This document shows positions 28,907-36,343 of a stretch of 64,000 nucleotides of DNA, in pieces. Origin of the DNA: Clostridiales bacterium (GTDB lineage Bacteria; Bacillota; Clostridia; TANB77; CAG-508). Numbering within the stretch: position 1 is the first letter of the stretch; every line of letters starts with the position of its first letter. The notes beneath the pieces were generated by a model. It saw nothing but the letters and a program-made list of their open reading frames with translations. It was not told where the DNA came from and searched no databases. The stretch covers positions 59,064 to 123,063 of the forward strand of contig SVGD01000004.1 in the NCBI GenBank assembly GCA_015056485.1, given 5' to 3'. Both the position numbers and the translations under genes were made by a program.

Positions 28907-29392
28907 CTATTCATTTATATACTTATCTAAAATCTTATCCACCATCTCCGGCGTAGCCTTTCCATATACCTCGTCATTTATAGTAAATACTGGAGCTAAC
29001 CCACAAGCTCCTATACATCTTGTTGCTTCTATAGAAAATTTTCCATCTTCAGTAGTTTCTCCAACATCTATTCCTAATTTTTCTTTAACTTTATCTAATA
29101 TCTTTTCAGAACCCTTTACAAAACATGCTGTTCCTAAACATACAGCTATATTATACCTACCTTTTGGTTTTAATGTAAATCTTGCATAAAATGTAATTAC
29201 TCCATATACTTCAGCCATTGGCATATCTAAGTATTCTGAAATTCTTTTTTGTACATATTTTGGTATATATCCATATTGAACCTGCACTTCATTTAGTATT
29301 TGTATTAAATTACCTTTATCTTGATTATATTTTTGTAAAATATTCTCTAATTTTTCGTCCTTATAATTCTCACATCCACATTTGCAATTCAT
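28907..29392 (-). CDS. hydC: HydC, NuoE-like [2Fe-2S] subunit of the [FeFe]-hydrogenase
   Basis: This 161-residue thioredoxin-fold ferredoxin subunit has cluster ligands in CLGTACFVKG and RCIGACGLAP, plus the family block GVITFYARFTLKPKGRY. An extra cysteine cluster at the very N-terminus (MNCKCGCENYK) is unusual and could bind metal. It is the first gene of hydCBA, starting behind TTGGAGG, with a TATAAT about 30 bases upstream. A terminator (29427-29461) isolates it from the cohesin-like gene upstream. Confidence 0.93.
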   Translation of the reverse strand: MNCKCGCENYKDEKLENILQKYNQDKGNLIQILNEVQVQYGYIPKYVQKRISEYLDMPMAEVYGVITFYARFTLKPKGRYNIAVCLGTACFVKGSEKILDKVKEKLGIDVGETTEDGKFSIEATRCIGACGLAPVFTINDEVYGKATPEMVDKILDKYINE

Positions 29393-29426
29393 ACATAAAC
29401 CTCCAAATTCATTATTTTATTATAAC

Positions 29427-29461
29427 AAAAGACTTTCTTTACTATATGTAAAGAAAGTCAT
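29427..29461 (-). terminator. Terminator of the cohesin-like gene, just upstream of hydC
   Basis: Perfect hairpin GACTTTCTTTAC / GTAAAGAAAGTC, with TTTT following on the minus strand. Confidence 0.8.
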
Positions 29462-29473
29462 AATTATTACTAT

Positions 29474-30292
29474 CTATATACCTCTATATTTATTATATTT
29501 AACATATCCAAACACACCTAGTGCCATTATGATTACAGCAAAAGGAATAAGGTCTTCAACTCCAGCATCTGGAGCATTTGTGTTTGCAGTTTGCGAATTA
29601 GTAGTTGTTGATTGAGATGTTTCTTTTTTCTCATCACTGTTATCAGCACTATTACTTGGTTTTAAAGAAGGAATATCATCCATACTTCCAGCTCCACCAG
29701 CATTAATTGTAATTGATTGTGTTGATGCATTTGAAGCCTCAATACTTGTTGAAGAATTACTTCCTGCAGTTGCTTTCATATTAGTTAATGAGATTTTTTC
29801 TGTTGAACTACTTCCTGTGCCTTTAACTTTAAATTTTATATCTCCAATTTCTGTATATGCTGAAGCATTTTTTATAGGGCTTGATATAGTTATTGCTAAA
29901 AACGCACTAATTCCTTGTTCTTCAACTAAGGTAATACACCAATTTTCATTAACACATATAAGTTTACATTCTTTACCTTGTGCTTCCATTTCTTTTTTCA
30001 TTTCGCTTAAAATTGTTGCCATAATACTATCAGCTTCTTCAATAGCTGTATTATAATCTATTGTTACTAATTCAAAAACATTTTTATTAAATTCAATTGT
30101 TCCTCCCAATCCCATTATATCACTAGTTGCACTGCTTGTTGCTGAAATTGTAACTGCAACTTCATCTCCGGTGTTTAAAACTGACTTATCCATTTCTAAC
30201 TTCACTGATACTTCTTCAGCCGCAAAAGAATTATTTACAAAAGCCAATAAAAATATAATTCCAAACACTAGTATCCCTACAAATTTCTTCAT
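29474..30292 (-). CDS. Surface protein with a cohesin-like domain and C-terminal membrane anchor (1)
   Basis: This 272-residue protein has a signal peptide (1-24, ...NNSFA|AEEV) and a beta-sandwich region at about 26-195. The pattern LNTGDEVAVTISA, then GLGGTIEFNKNVFELV, and later IGDIKFKVKG matches type I cohesin-like domains. A Ser/Asn/Thr-rich linker (195-240) follows. The C-terminus is a short APDAGVEDLIP segment, a membrane helix and a basic tail (YVKYNKYR). That tail is arranged like a cell-wall sorting signal but without LPxTG. Two dockerin-like proteins are encoded elsewhere in the window, making this a candidate receptor. The gene is monocistronic, with a promoter at 30323-30351. Confidence 0.7.
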   Translation of the reverse strand: MKKFVGILVFGIIFLLAFVNNSFAAEEVSVKLEMDKSVLNTGDEVAVTISATSSATSDIMGLGGTIEFNKNVFELVTIDYNTAIEEADSIMATILSEMKKEMEAQGKECKLICVNENWCITLVEEQGISAFLAITISSPIKNASAYTEIGDIKFKVKGTGSSSTEKISLTNMKATAGSNSSTSIEASNASTQSITINAGGAGSMDDIPSLKPSNSADNSDEKKETSQSTTTNSQTANTNAPDAGVEDLIPFAVIIMALGVFGYVKYNKYRGI

Positions 30293-30322
30293 TTTTTTCT
30301 CCTATGTTACATATTTATATTT

Positions 30323-30351
30323 ATTATATAGTTTTAATCAATTAAATGCAA
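30323..30351 (-). promoter_or_regulatory. Sigma-A promoter of the cohesin-like gene
   Basis: Minus strand TTGCAT (30346-30351), 17-base spacer, TATAAT (30323-30328). Confidence 0.7.
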
Positions 30352-30375
30352 GCTCTTTTTTTTAAATAATAAAAA

Positions 30376-30403
30376 AAAATCTTGGAAATCATTCCAAGAT
30401 TTT
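30376..30403 (-). terminator. Terminator of the 30418 gene
   Basis: Hairpin AAAATCTTGGAA / TTCCAAGATTTT followed by T-rich sequence on the minus strand. Confidence 0.85.
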
Positions 30404-30417
30404 CTTTTATTATTTTA

Positions 30418-31413
30418 TTACATCATAATTGTTGTTGTAACTAAAAATTTTAAAAGGTTTTTTATTAATGATAACATTGCTTTTATTAAACCATTCGCAA
30501 TCATATTTATTGTTTCTGTAGGGATAGTATTTCCCATTATTCCTGCTTCAACAACATTAACATTAATAATTTGATTTTTATCATAAGTAATTTGAGCTTT
30601 ACCATTTCCTATTGGCGAATTATTTATACTAGCATTTCCGCTCACTTCTACACCTTTATCTATCATTGTTATTGTAGCATCTCCATTAACTGTAATTTTA
30701 TCAAGTACAGATACAGTTCCTCCTCCTGTTACAGATGGTTTGCCATTCCCTATATCTAAAGAACAACTTCCGTCAACATTTACAATATTAATTTTTTGTC
30801 CTTCTTGTAATAAAACTACATCTTCACCTATTTGAATTCCTCCATCAATCATTTGTACAGTTGTCTCTGATGTTATAGGATATTTTTCACCATTTATTTC
30901 AATTGTTAATCTTGCTCCATCCTCTAAATTAAAATCATATGTAATATATTCTCCTATATCATCTACCTTGCATTCTTCAAACTTTATATATCCTATTGTA
31001 GGCATTTTTTTTCCTTCTTCTATAAAAGCAACACCTATCATACCTTCTGATTTTTTTGTTAAAATATCTGTTACTAATGCTAACTGATTTGTATATTCTC
31101 CTACTACATTATATTCTGGTGAAGTTTTTTCTCCTAATAGTTTATTAAGTATATCAAACATTTTAGCTTTATATAATTTTCCAGTAAATTTAATTTTTCT
31201 ATTTAATTTTACTTGGCTAATATCATTTAATTGCCCTTCTATTTGATTTTCTAGTTCATCCTCTTTCTCCCCTTCCAATTCATCTGGTTTGAATTCATTT
31301 TCATTTGTTGTATTTTCTCCATTTGTAGCTAAAACCAGTGTCGGTAACACCATAGCAAACATCATTAAGAAAATTAAAAAGCACGCAATAATTTTTTCAA
31401 CTCTGCTTTTCAT
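30418..31413 (-). CDS. Secreted beta-rich protein of unknown family, paralogue A
   Basis: I do not recognise this family. The 331-residue protein has a signal peptide (1-29, ending VLA), an acidic segment with FKPDELEGEKEDELE, and a body of repeated short strands. It ends in a hydrophobic C-terminal helix (about 300-331). It is clearly homologous to the next gene (31589): both share KIKFTGKLYK, the T-x-x-x-V-Q-x-x-x-G-G-I-Q-I segment, and D-x-x-x-(V/I)-N-G-D-(A/T). It has its own promoter with perfect hexamers and a terminator. Secretion is inferred from the signal peptide. The C-terminal helix may hold it at the membrane. Confidence 0.7.
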   Translation of the reverse strand: MKSRVEKIIACFLIFLMMFAMVLPTLVLATNGENTTNENEFKPDELEGEKEDELENQIEGQLNDISQVKLNRKIKFTGKLYKAKMFDILNKLLGEKTSPEYNVVGEYTNQLALVTDILTKKSEGMIGVAFIEEGKKMPTIGYIKFEECKVDDIGEYITYDFNLEDGARLTIEINGEKYPITSETTVQMIDGGIQIGEDVVLLQEGQKINIVNVDGSCSLDIGNGKPSVTGGGTVSVLDKITVNGDATITMIDKGVEVSGNASINNSPIGNGKAQITYDKNQIINVNVVEAGIMGNTIPTETINMIANGLIKAMLSLIKNLLKFLVTTTIMM

Positions 31414-31487
31414 TTAATATACCTCCTTTATTCTATAACTTATTTAAATAATCTTAATTAAATAAGCATACATTTTCAATCAAATTA

Positions 31488-31516
31488 ATTATACAACATT
31501 TTTCCATTTATGTCAA
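31488..31516 (-). promoter_or_regulatory. Sigma-A promoter of paralogue A
   Basis: Minus strand TTGACA (31511-31516), 17-base spacer, TATAAT (31488-31493). The TTGACATAA and TATAATTAATTT surroundings are shared with the promoter of paralogue B. Confidence 0.85.
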
Positions 31517-31546
31517 CTCATTCCGTGTTTTCAAGATGTTTTCTAA

Positions 31547-31580
31547 AAAAAATTAGAGCATTTACATGCTCCAATTTTTT
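31547..31580 (-). terminator. Terminator of paralogue B
   Basis: Hairpin AAAAATTAGAGCA / TGCTCCAATTTTT with one mismatch, just past the 31589 stop on the minus strand. Confidence 0.75.
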
Positions 31581-31588
31581 ATTATGTT

Positions 31589-32602
31589 TTAAAATAATTT
31601 TCCAAATATTTTACTAAAAATATCTTTTATGAAACCTATTATTTTTGATATAATATCACCTATTATAGTTTTAAAATTTTCAGTTTTTACTTCTTTTCCA
31701 TCTATTTCTGCTGAAATTATTTTTAATTTAACATCTCCCTCTTCATATGTAACCTCAAGTTCACCTGATACTTCTTCTCCATTCACTATTGCATTTCCTT
31801 TTACAATAAATCCATTACTTGTGATTTTAAATTTAGTATCTCCATTTATAATGAATCTATCAATCATTTTATTACTTTCATTTTCTAAACAGAAATTTCC
31901 TTTTAATCCTACAATTTCAATTTCATCGCCTTCTTTTAATGCAATAAATTCATCATCTATTTGAATTCCACCATTTGCTAATTGAACAACTGTATGAGAA
32001 TTAATATCATATTCTTTTCCATTAACCTTTACAGAACCACTTTCACCTTCAAATAGTTTAAAATTAAGAGTTAAAAGCTTTCCATTTGCTAAAACTTTGC
32101 TTTCAGCAACCTTTATATATCCAAATGTTGATAGTATTTTTCCATCTCTAGTAAAAGTAACACCTAAAATCCCTTCATCTCTTTGACTGATTTCTGTTAC
32201 TACAGCTACTTGTTCAGTATATGTACCTTTTTCTGCACTGCATTTTATAGTTTTATATAATTTTCCTGTAAATTTTATTTTATCTAATAATTTTATTTGC
32301 TTAGCATCTGTTATATATTGTACATCTTCTTTTTTAGGTTCTTCTTTTTCTTTGTCTCCTTCATCAAGTTCATCATCTTCAAATTCACCTTTATCAATAA
32401 TTTCTTCTTTTCCTTCAGATTTATTTTCTGTTTTTACTTCAGACTTATTTTCTTCTTTTACAACTTCCTGTATTTGATTCTCTTGTTTTGTCTCTAATTC
32501 ATCATCTTCAAATTCCCCAGCAAAAACCATTGTAGGCAATAACATAATTGCTAATACTAAAAATCCAGATATTATTTTTCTTGATATTTCTTTTATTTTC
32601 AT
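31589..32602 (-). CDS. Secreted beta-rich protein of unknown family, paralogue B
   Basis: This 337-residue paralogue of the 30418 product has a signal peptide (1-28, ...TMVFA|GEFED). A long Lys/Glu-rich low-complexity stretch (29-95) contains the motif GEFEDDELE twice. A beta-strand-rich body follows (KIKFTGKLYK near 108, GGIQI near 208). It closes with an amphipathic helix, GFIKDIFSKIFGKLF, where paralogue A has a purely hydrophobic one. No known domain is recognised. The gene starts behind AAAGGGGG. Its promoter has a direct repeat just downstream (32663-32687) that could be an operator. Confidence 0.7.
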   Translation of the reverse strand: MKIKEISRKIISGFLVLAIMLLPTMVFAGEFEDDELETKQENQIQEVVKEENKSEVKTENKSEGKEEIIDKGEFEDDELDEGDKEKEEPKKEDVQYITDAKQIKLLDKIKFTGKLYKTIKCSAEKGTYTEQVAVVTEISQRDEGILGVTFTRDGKILSTFGYIKVAESKVLANGKLLTLNFKLFEGESGSVKVNGKEYDINSHTVVQLANGGIQIDDEFIALKEGDEIEIVGLKGNFCLENESNKMIDRFIINGDTKFKITSNGFIVKGNAIVNGEEVSGELEVTYEEGDVKLKIISAEIDGKEVKTENFKTIIGDIISKIIGFIKDIFSKIFGKLF

Positions 32603-32662
32603 AATTACATCAACCCCCTTTAATTATGTATAAAAGTTATTTTTATCAGATATTTCTTTCTT

Positions 32663-32687
32663 CTATAGCCATGACACTATAGCCATG
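32663..32687 (-). promoter_or_regulatory. Direct 11-base repeat, possible operator of paralogue B
   Basis: CTATAGCCATG occurs at 32663-32673 and again at 32677-32687 on the plus strand, 14 bases apart, just downstream of the -10 box. Confidence 0.45.
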
Positions 32688-32696
32688 GATAAATTA

Positions 32697-32726
32697 ATTA
32701 TACACTTTCGCAAGTGGTTATGTCAA
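32697..32726 (-). promoter_or_regulatory. Sigma-A promoter of paralogue B
   Basis: Minus strand TTGACA (32721-32726), 18-base spacer, TATAAT (32697-32702). Confidence 0.8.
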
Positions 32727-32773
32727 CACTTTTTGTAAATTTTTCTATTTTTGTCTTATTTTTATTAAAATAA

Positions 32774-32800
32774 AGAAAGACGAATCATATTCGTCTTTCT
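32774..32800 (-). terminator. Terminator of ftsH
   Basis: Perfect hairpin AGAAAGACGAAT / ATTCGTCTTTCT, 17 bases past the ftsH stop. Confidence 0.8.
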
Positions 32801-32816
32801 ACTTTTTATCTATTAC

Positions 32817-34616
32817 TTATTCAAATATTGCAGAGAATTCATCTCCATCAATTTTTTCTTTTTCTAATAATAATCCTGCTACTATTTGCAATTTATCCAT
32901 ATTTGATGAAAGTATTTCTCTTGCTGTTGTATATGCTTTATCAATAATTCTTTTTACTTCTTCATCAATTAATCCAGCTGTTTCTTCACTAAAGTTTCTA
33001 GTTTGAGTAAAATCTCTTCCTAAAAATACTTCTTCTTGACCAGAACCAAATGTTATAGTTCCTAATTTTTCACTCATTCCATATTTTGTTACCATTTCAC
33101 GAGCTATTTTTGAAGCCCTTTCTATATCATTGCTTGCACCCGTTGAAATATCATTTAATACTAAACTTTCTGCTACTCTACCACCTAAAAGTGAAACAAT
33201 AGACTCTTCCATTTCTGATTTAGACATGAAGCTTTTATCTTCATCAGGTCTGTACATTGTATATCCTCCAGCCATTCCTCTAGGTACTATAGAAATTTGA
33301 TGTATAGTATCTTGTGTTGGTAAAAATCTACTTACTACTGCGTGGCCAGCTTCATGGAAAGCAACTAATTTATTTTCTTTTTCACTTCTTACTCTACTTT
33401 TCTTTTCTGGTCCCATTGTAACTTTAATCATTGCATCTTCAATTTCCATCATTTGTATTTCTTTTTTATTTCTTCTTGCTGCTAGTAAAGCTGCTTCATT
33501 TAATACATTCTCTAAATCTGCTCCTGAAAATCCTGCTGTATTTTTAGCAATTGTTCTTAAATCTATATCTTCTGAAATCTTTTTCTTTCTACTATGAACT
33601 TCTAATATTTCTTCTCTTGCTTTAACATCTGGCGCTGATACTAATATTTGTCTATCAAATCTTCCTGCTCTCAATAAAGCTTTATCTAGTACATCTGGTC
33701 TATTTGTTGCTGCAAGAACTATTACTCCCTCGTTTGCTCCAAATCCGTCCATTTCCACTAATAATTGATTTAATGTTTGTTCTCTTTCATCATGACCTCC
33801 ACCAAGTCCTGCACCTCTTTGACGTCCTACAGCATCAATTTCATCTATAAATATAATACATGGTGAATTTTTCTTTGCTTGTTCAAATAAATCTCTTACC
33901 CTTGAAGCACCAACACCAACAAACATTTCAACGAAGTCTGAACCACTTATTATAAAGAATGGCACTCCTGCTTCTCCTGCTACAGCTTTTGCTAACATTG
34001 TTTTTCCTGTTCCTGGAGGTCCAACTAATAATACACCTTTTGGAATTCTTGCACCCATATCTGTAAATTTTTTAGGCGCTTTTAGAAATTCAACAATTTC
34101 TTCTAATTCCTCTTTTTCTTCATCTACACCAGCTACATCACCAAATGTTATTCTTGTTTTTTCTGTACCATTTACCATTCTTGCTCTGCTTTTTCCAAAT
34201 GACATAGTTTTGTTTCCACCTGATTGATTATTACCCATGAATAAGAACCAGAATATAAAGAATATAATAAGTAATCCGAATGGTGATAATAAACCTAATA
34301 TTGTAATAAAAATAGATTCTGATTTAGATTCTAAAGAAACAGCTCCATTTGCTAAATTTTCATTTACACTGTTCATAAAACTATCTAGACTTGGAATGTT
34401 TACCTTTTTTTCTGTTTGACTATCATTTAATGTTACATATGCAGTAGTTCCGTCAGAATCAATTTCTATAGTTTTTACATTCCCACTTTTTACTGCTACC
34501 ATTAAATCTGAATAACTCATCCTTGTATCAGAATTATCCATAATTGTGTAAACAAGAGTTATAAAGATTATTCCTATAATTAACCACATAGCAATTGTTT
34601 TTAAACTATTTTTCAT
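32817..34616 (-). CDS. ftsH: ATP-dependent zinc metalloprotease FtsH
   Basis: FtsH is a membrane-bound AAA+ protease that degrades membrane and regulatory proteins. The 599-residue protein has two membrane helices (about 8-25 and 103-127) around a small extracytoplasmic domain. Walker A is GPPGTGKT at 199-206 and Walker B is [12 protein letters not shown]. The second region of homology reads [19 protein letters not shown], and the zinc motif is HEAGH near 418. Length is slightly short at the C-terminus but typical for Clostridia. It lies directly downstream of tilS, a common Firmicute arrangement, but with its own promoter (34671-34699). The hpt gene often found between them is absent. Confidence 0.97.
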   Translation of the reverse strand: MKNSLKTIAMWLIIGIIFITLVYTIMDNSDTRMSYSDLMVAVKSGNVKTIEIDSDGTTAYVTLNDSQTEKKVNIPSLDSFMNSVNENLANGAVSLESKSESIFITILGLLSPFGLLIIFFIFWFLFMGNNQSGGNKTMSFGKSRARMVNGTEKTRITFGDVAGVDEEKEELEEIVEFLKAPKKFTDMGARIPKGVLLVGPPGTGKTMLAKAVAGEAGVPFFIISGSDFVEMFVGVGASRVRDLFEQAKKNSPCIIFIDEIDAVGRQRGAGLGGGHDEREQTLNQLLVEMDGFGANEGVIVLAATNRPDVLDKALLRAGRFDRQILVSAPDVKAREEILEVHSRKKKISEDIDLRTIAKNTAGFSGADLENVLNEAALLAARRNKKEIQMMEIEDAMIKVTMGPEKKSRVRSEKENKLVAFHEAGHAVVSRFLPTQDTIHQISIVPRGMAGGYTMYRPDEDKSFMSKSEMEESIVSLLGGRVAESLVLNDISTGASNDIERASKIAREMVTKYGMSEKLGTITFGSGQEEVFLGRDFTQTRNFSEETAGLIDEEVKRIIDKAYTTAREILSSNMDKLQIVAGLLLEKEKIDGDEFSAIFE

Positions 34617-34670
34617 TTTAATTCTCCTTTATTAGCTTAATTCTTTTGTAAAATATTTTTTCTAAACTGC

Positions 34671-34699
34671 ACTATAACATAAGCAATTATCAAATTCAA
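34671..34699 (-). promoter_or_regulatory. Sigma-A promoter of ftsH
   Basis: Minus strand TTGAAT (34694-34699), 17-base spacer, TATAGT (34671-34676). Confidence 0.55.
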
Positions 34700-34750
34700 T
34701 ACTTTTCAACAAACTTTTTTTGTCGAAATGCAGACGTATCAAGGCTTTTC

Positions 34751-35776
34751 CTACGGAAACTCAATGTTAGGTGTGAAAAAAATTTTTCTATTTTTTACTA
34801 ATATTTTTATATCTTTTATAGGTAATAAATATTTATTTCCTATATTATTATCACATAATTTAATTATGTCATCTATATTAACCTTCTCTATACCATTAGT
34901 ATGCCCTAAAACCATATTTATAGTATATAAAATTATTCTTCTTTTTATTACTAATTCTAATTGATTGAATTTTTTAAGGTCTAATACTATTTGATTATTT
35001 TCTGGCATTTCTTCGCAGTGCGGACGACCAATGGTCGCCCCTACATTTATTTCGTTAAATTTTTGAATCGTTATTTTATTTAAATATTCGTCTTCTTCTG
35101 TTGCTATTTCGGATAATCTATTTATTGTTTTATTTATGCTTGGGTTAAATTCTTCTTTTATATAGGGAATCACTACATTTCTGACTTTATTTCTTGTATA
35201 AATATTTTCATCGTTTGATTTATCATACTTCGGATTTAATTTTTTATCATTGCAATAATCTTCTATTTCTTGTCTTTCTATTTCTATTAAAGGTCTTATA
35301 AATTTATTATCTCTTTTTGCTTCAATTCCCTTTAATCCTGTTAATGAACTTCCTCTTAAAATATTCATAATTATAGTTTCTACTTTATCATTATTATTAT
35401 GTGCTGTTGCTATTTTATTCGAATTTGTTAATAATAATACCTCTTCAAAGAAACTATATCTTACTTCTCTTCCCTTTTCTTCTGTACCTTTTTTTTCTTT
35501 TTTTGCTAATTCAATAACTTTAACCTTCTTTGTAAAGCACTGTACACCAATTTTTTCACAGAATTCTTGTACATACTTAGTTTCTTCAATAGCTTCTTCT
35601 CTAATCATATGATTAATATGAGCAACATATATTTCGAAATTTAGCTCATTTTTTATTTCATTTAAAATATGTAGTAGGCATATTGAATCTGGCCCACCAG
35701 ATACACCTATTACAATTCTATCTCCACTTTGTATTAAATTATATTTTTTTATTGTTTGTAAAATTTTTTGTTTCAT
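34751..35776 (-). CDS. tilS: tRNA(Ile)-lysidine synthase, with an in-frame REP insertion
   Basis: TilS modifies C34 of the CAU-anticodon tRNA-Ile to lysidine so that it reads AUA. The 341-residue protein has the PP-loop GVSGGPDSICLLHI (24-37), AHINHMIREE near 52, and the T-A-H-N-N-N-D-K-V-E-T segment near 124. Residues 244-253 (NVGATIGRPH) are encoded by a type-A REP copy. They are inserted between the catalytic core and the C-terminal domain, which is short here. No frame damage results. The promoter (35807-35835) overlaps that of the divergent gene at 35935. Confidence 0.95.
   Translation of the reverse strand: MKQKILQTIKKYNLIQSGDRIVIGVSGGPDSICLLHILNEIKNELNFEIYVAHINHMIREEAIEETKYVQEFCEKIGVQCFTKKVKVIELAKKEKKGTEEKGREVRYSFFEEVLLLTNSNKIATAHNNNDKVETIIMNILRGSSLTGLKGIEAKRDNKFIRPLIEIERQEIEDYCNDKKLNPKYDKSNDENIYTRNKVRNVVIPYIKEEFNPSINKTINRLSEIATEEDEYLNKITIQKFNEINVGATIGRPHCEEMPENNQIVLDLKKFNQLELVIKRRIILYTINMVLGHTNGIEKVNIDDIIKLCDNNIGNKYLLPIKDIKILVKNRKIFFTPNIEFP
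35020..35045. repeat. GTAG REP (core A) inside tilS
   Basis: The minus strand reads GTAGGGGCGACCATTGGTCG then TCCGC. It is translated in the tilS frame as VGATIGRP. The same core occurs at 37713, 44357 and 45019. Confidence 0.92.
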
Positions 35777-35806
35777 ACTAATTCACCTGCTATTATTAAT
35801 TATATT

Positions 35807-35835
35807 ATTATATCATTTGCTATTAATAAAAGCAA
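35807..35835 (-). promoter_or_regulatory. Sigma-A promoter of tilS
   Basis: Minus strand TTGCTT (35830-35835), 17-base spacer, TATAAT (35807-35812). Confidence 0.6.
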
Positions 35836-35839
35836 TTAT

Positions 35840-35868
35840 TTGATTTCATTTACATAATATGTTATAAT
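35840..35868 (+). promoter_or_regulatory. Sigma-A promoter of the orphan gene
   Basis: TTGATT, 17-base spacer, TATAAT. It is back-to-back with the tilS promoter, with only four bases between the two -35 boxes. Confidence 0.65.
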
Positions 35869-35934
35869 GTTTTTAGTGCAGCATCGCCTGTACAAAATTT
35901 ATTGGGCTAATTGCCCGAAAGGGGGCTAACAAAA

Positions 35935-36243
35935 ATGTTAGCAATCACAGCAAAGGTAAGACTTTTGAAGGAGGAGGTGTTTTCAGCTAAGAGTCTCTTC
36001 AAGGACATTATCGGTTCTCTTAAAGGATTGGATTCTAATTCCAATTATTACGAGAAAATCGGTATATTCTGCAGACAGAAACCTGAATGGAAAATTCTGT
36101 CTAAAGAAAGGGATCTCTATGTAAGTGCTCTTCGTCAGGTATGCACTGGTGAAGCGTCTCCTGAAGATGCAACCGAATTTTTTGAGCATGCTCTTAAAGA
36201 AATCGAGAAAATCGATACATGGCTTCAGGTTCCTAAAAAGTAA
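35935..36243 (+). CDS. Orphan small protein of unknown function, atypical base composition
   Basis: This 102-residue soluble, mostly helical protein has no signal peptide or membrane segment. It begins MLAITAKVRLLKEEV and ends WLQVPKK. I do not recognise it. The ATG at 35935 follows GGGGGCT. An upstream TTG at 35911 would give eight extra residues and is less likely. Its third positions are much richer in G and C (CTC, GTC, AAG and GAG are common) than in the flanking genes, so it looks horizontally acquired or under different codon selection. It sits alone on the plus strand between minus-strand housekeeping genes, with a 66-base leader containing GGGCTAATTGCCC and its own terminator. Confidence 0.6.
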   Translation: MLAITAKVRLLKEEVFSAKSLFKDIIGSLKGLDSNSNYYEKIGIFCRQKPEWKILSKERDLYVSALRQVCTGEASPEDATEFFEHALKEIEKIDTWLQVPKK

Positions 36244-36298
36244 CTTATTTGCTCCCATCCCCGCTTTGAGCTGGTAGCGTAATACTGGTTCACAAAAA

Positions 36299-36343
36299 AG
36301 GAGGTTTCCCGCGTATTTCACGTTGGAACCTCCTGATTGTTTT
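36299..36343 (+). terminator. Terminator of the orphan gene
   Basis: Stem AGGAGGTTTCC / GGAACCTCCT with a loop of about 15 bases, followed by GATTGTTTT. It abuts the end of dnaB from the other side. Confidence 0.7.

Noticed and set aside
24072..29392. NADH dehydrogenase (Nuo) subunits instead of hydrogenase
   Set aside because: The NuoE/F/G-like proteins are only three, and the large subunit has all three H-cluster motifs, so it is HydABC.
35983..36321. 112-codon minus-strand frame opposite the orphan gene
   Set aside because: It is the antisense of a gene that has a promoter, ribosome binding site and terminator. The minus frame has none.
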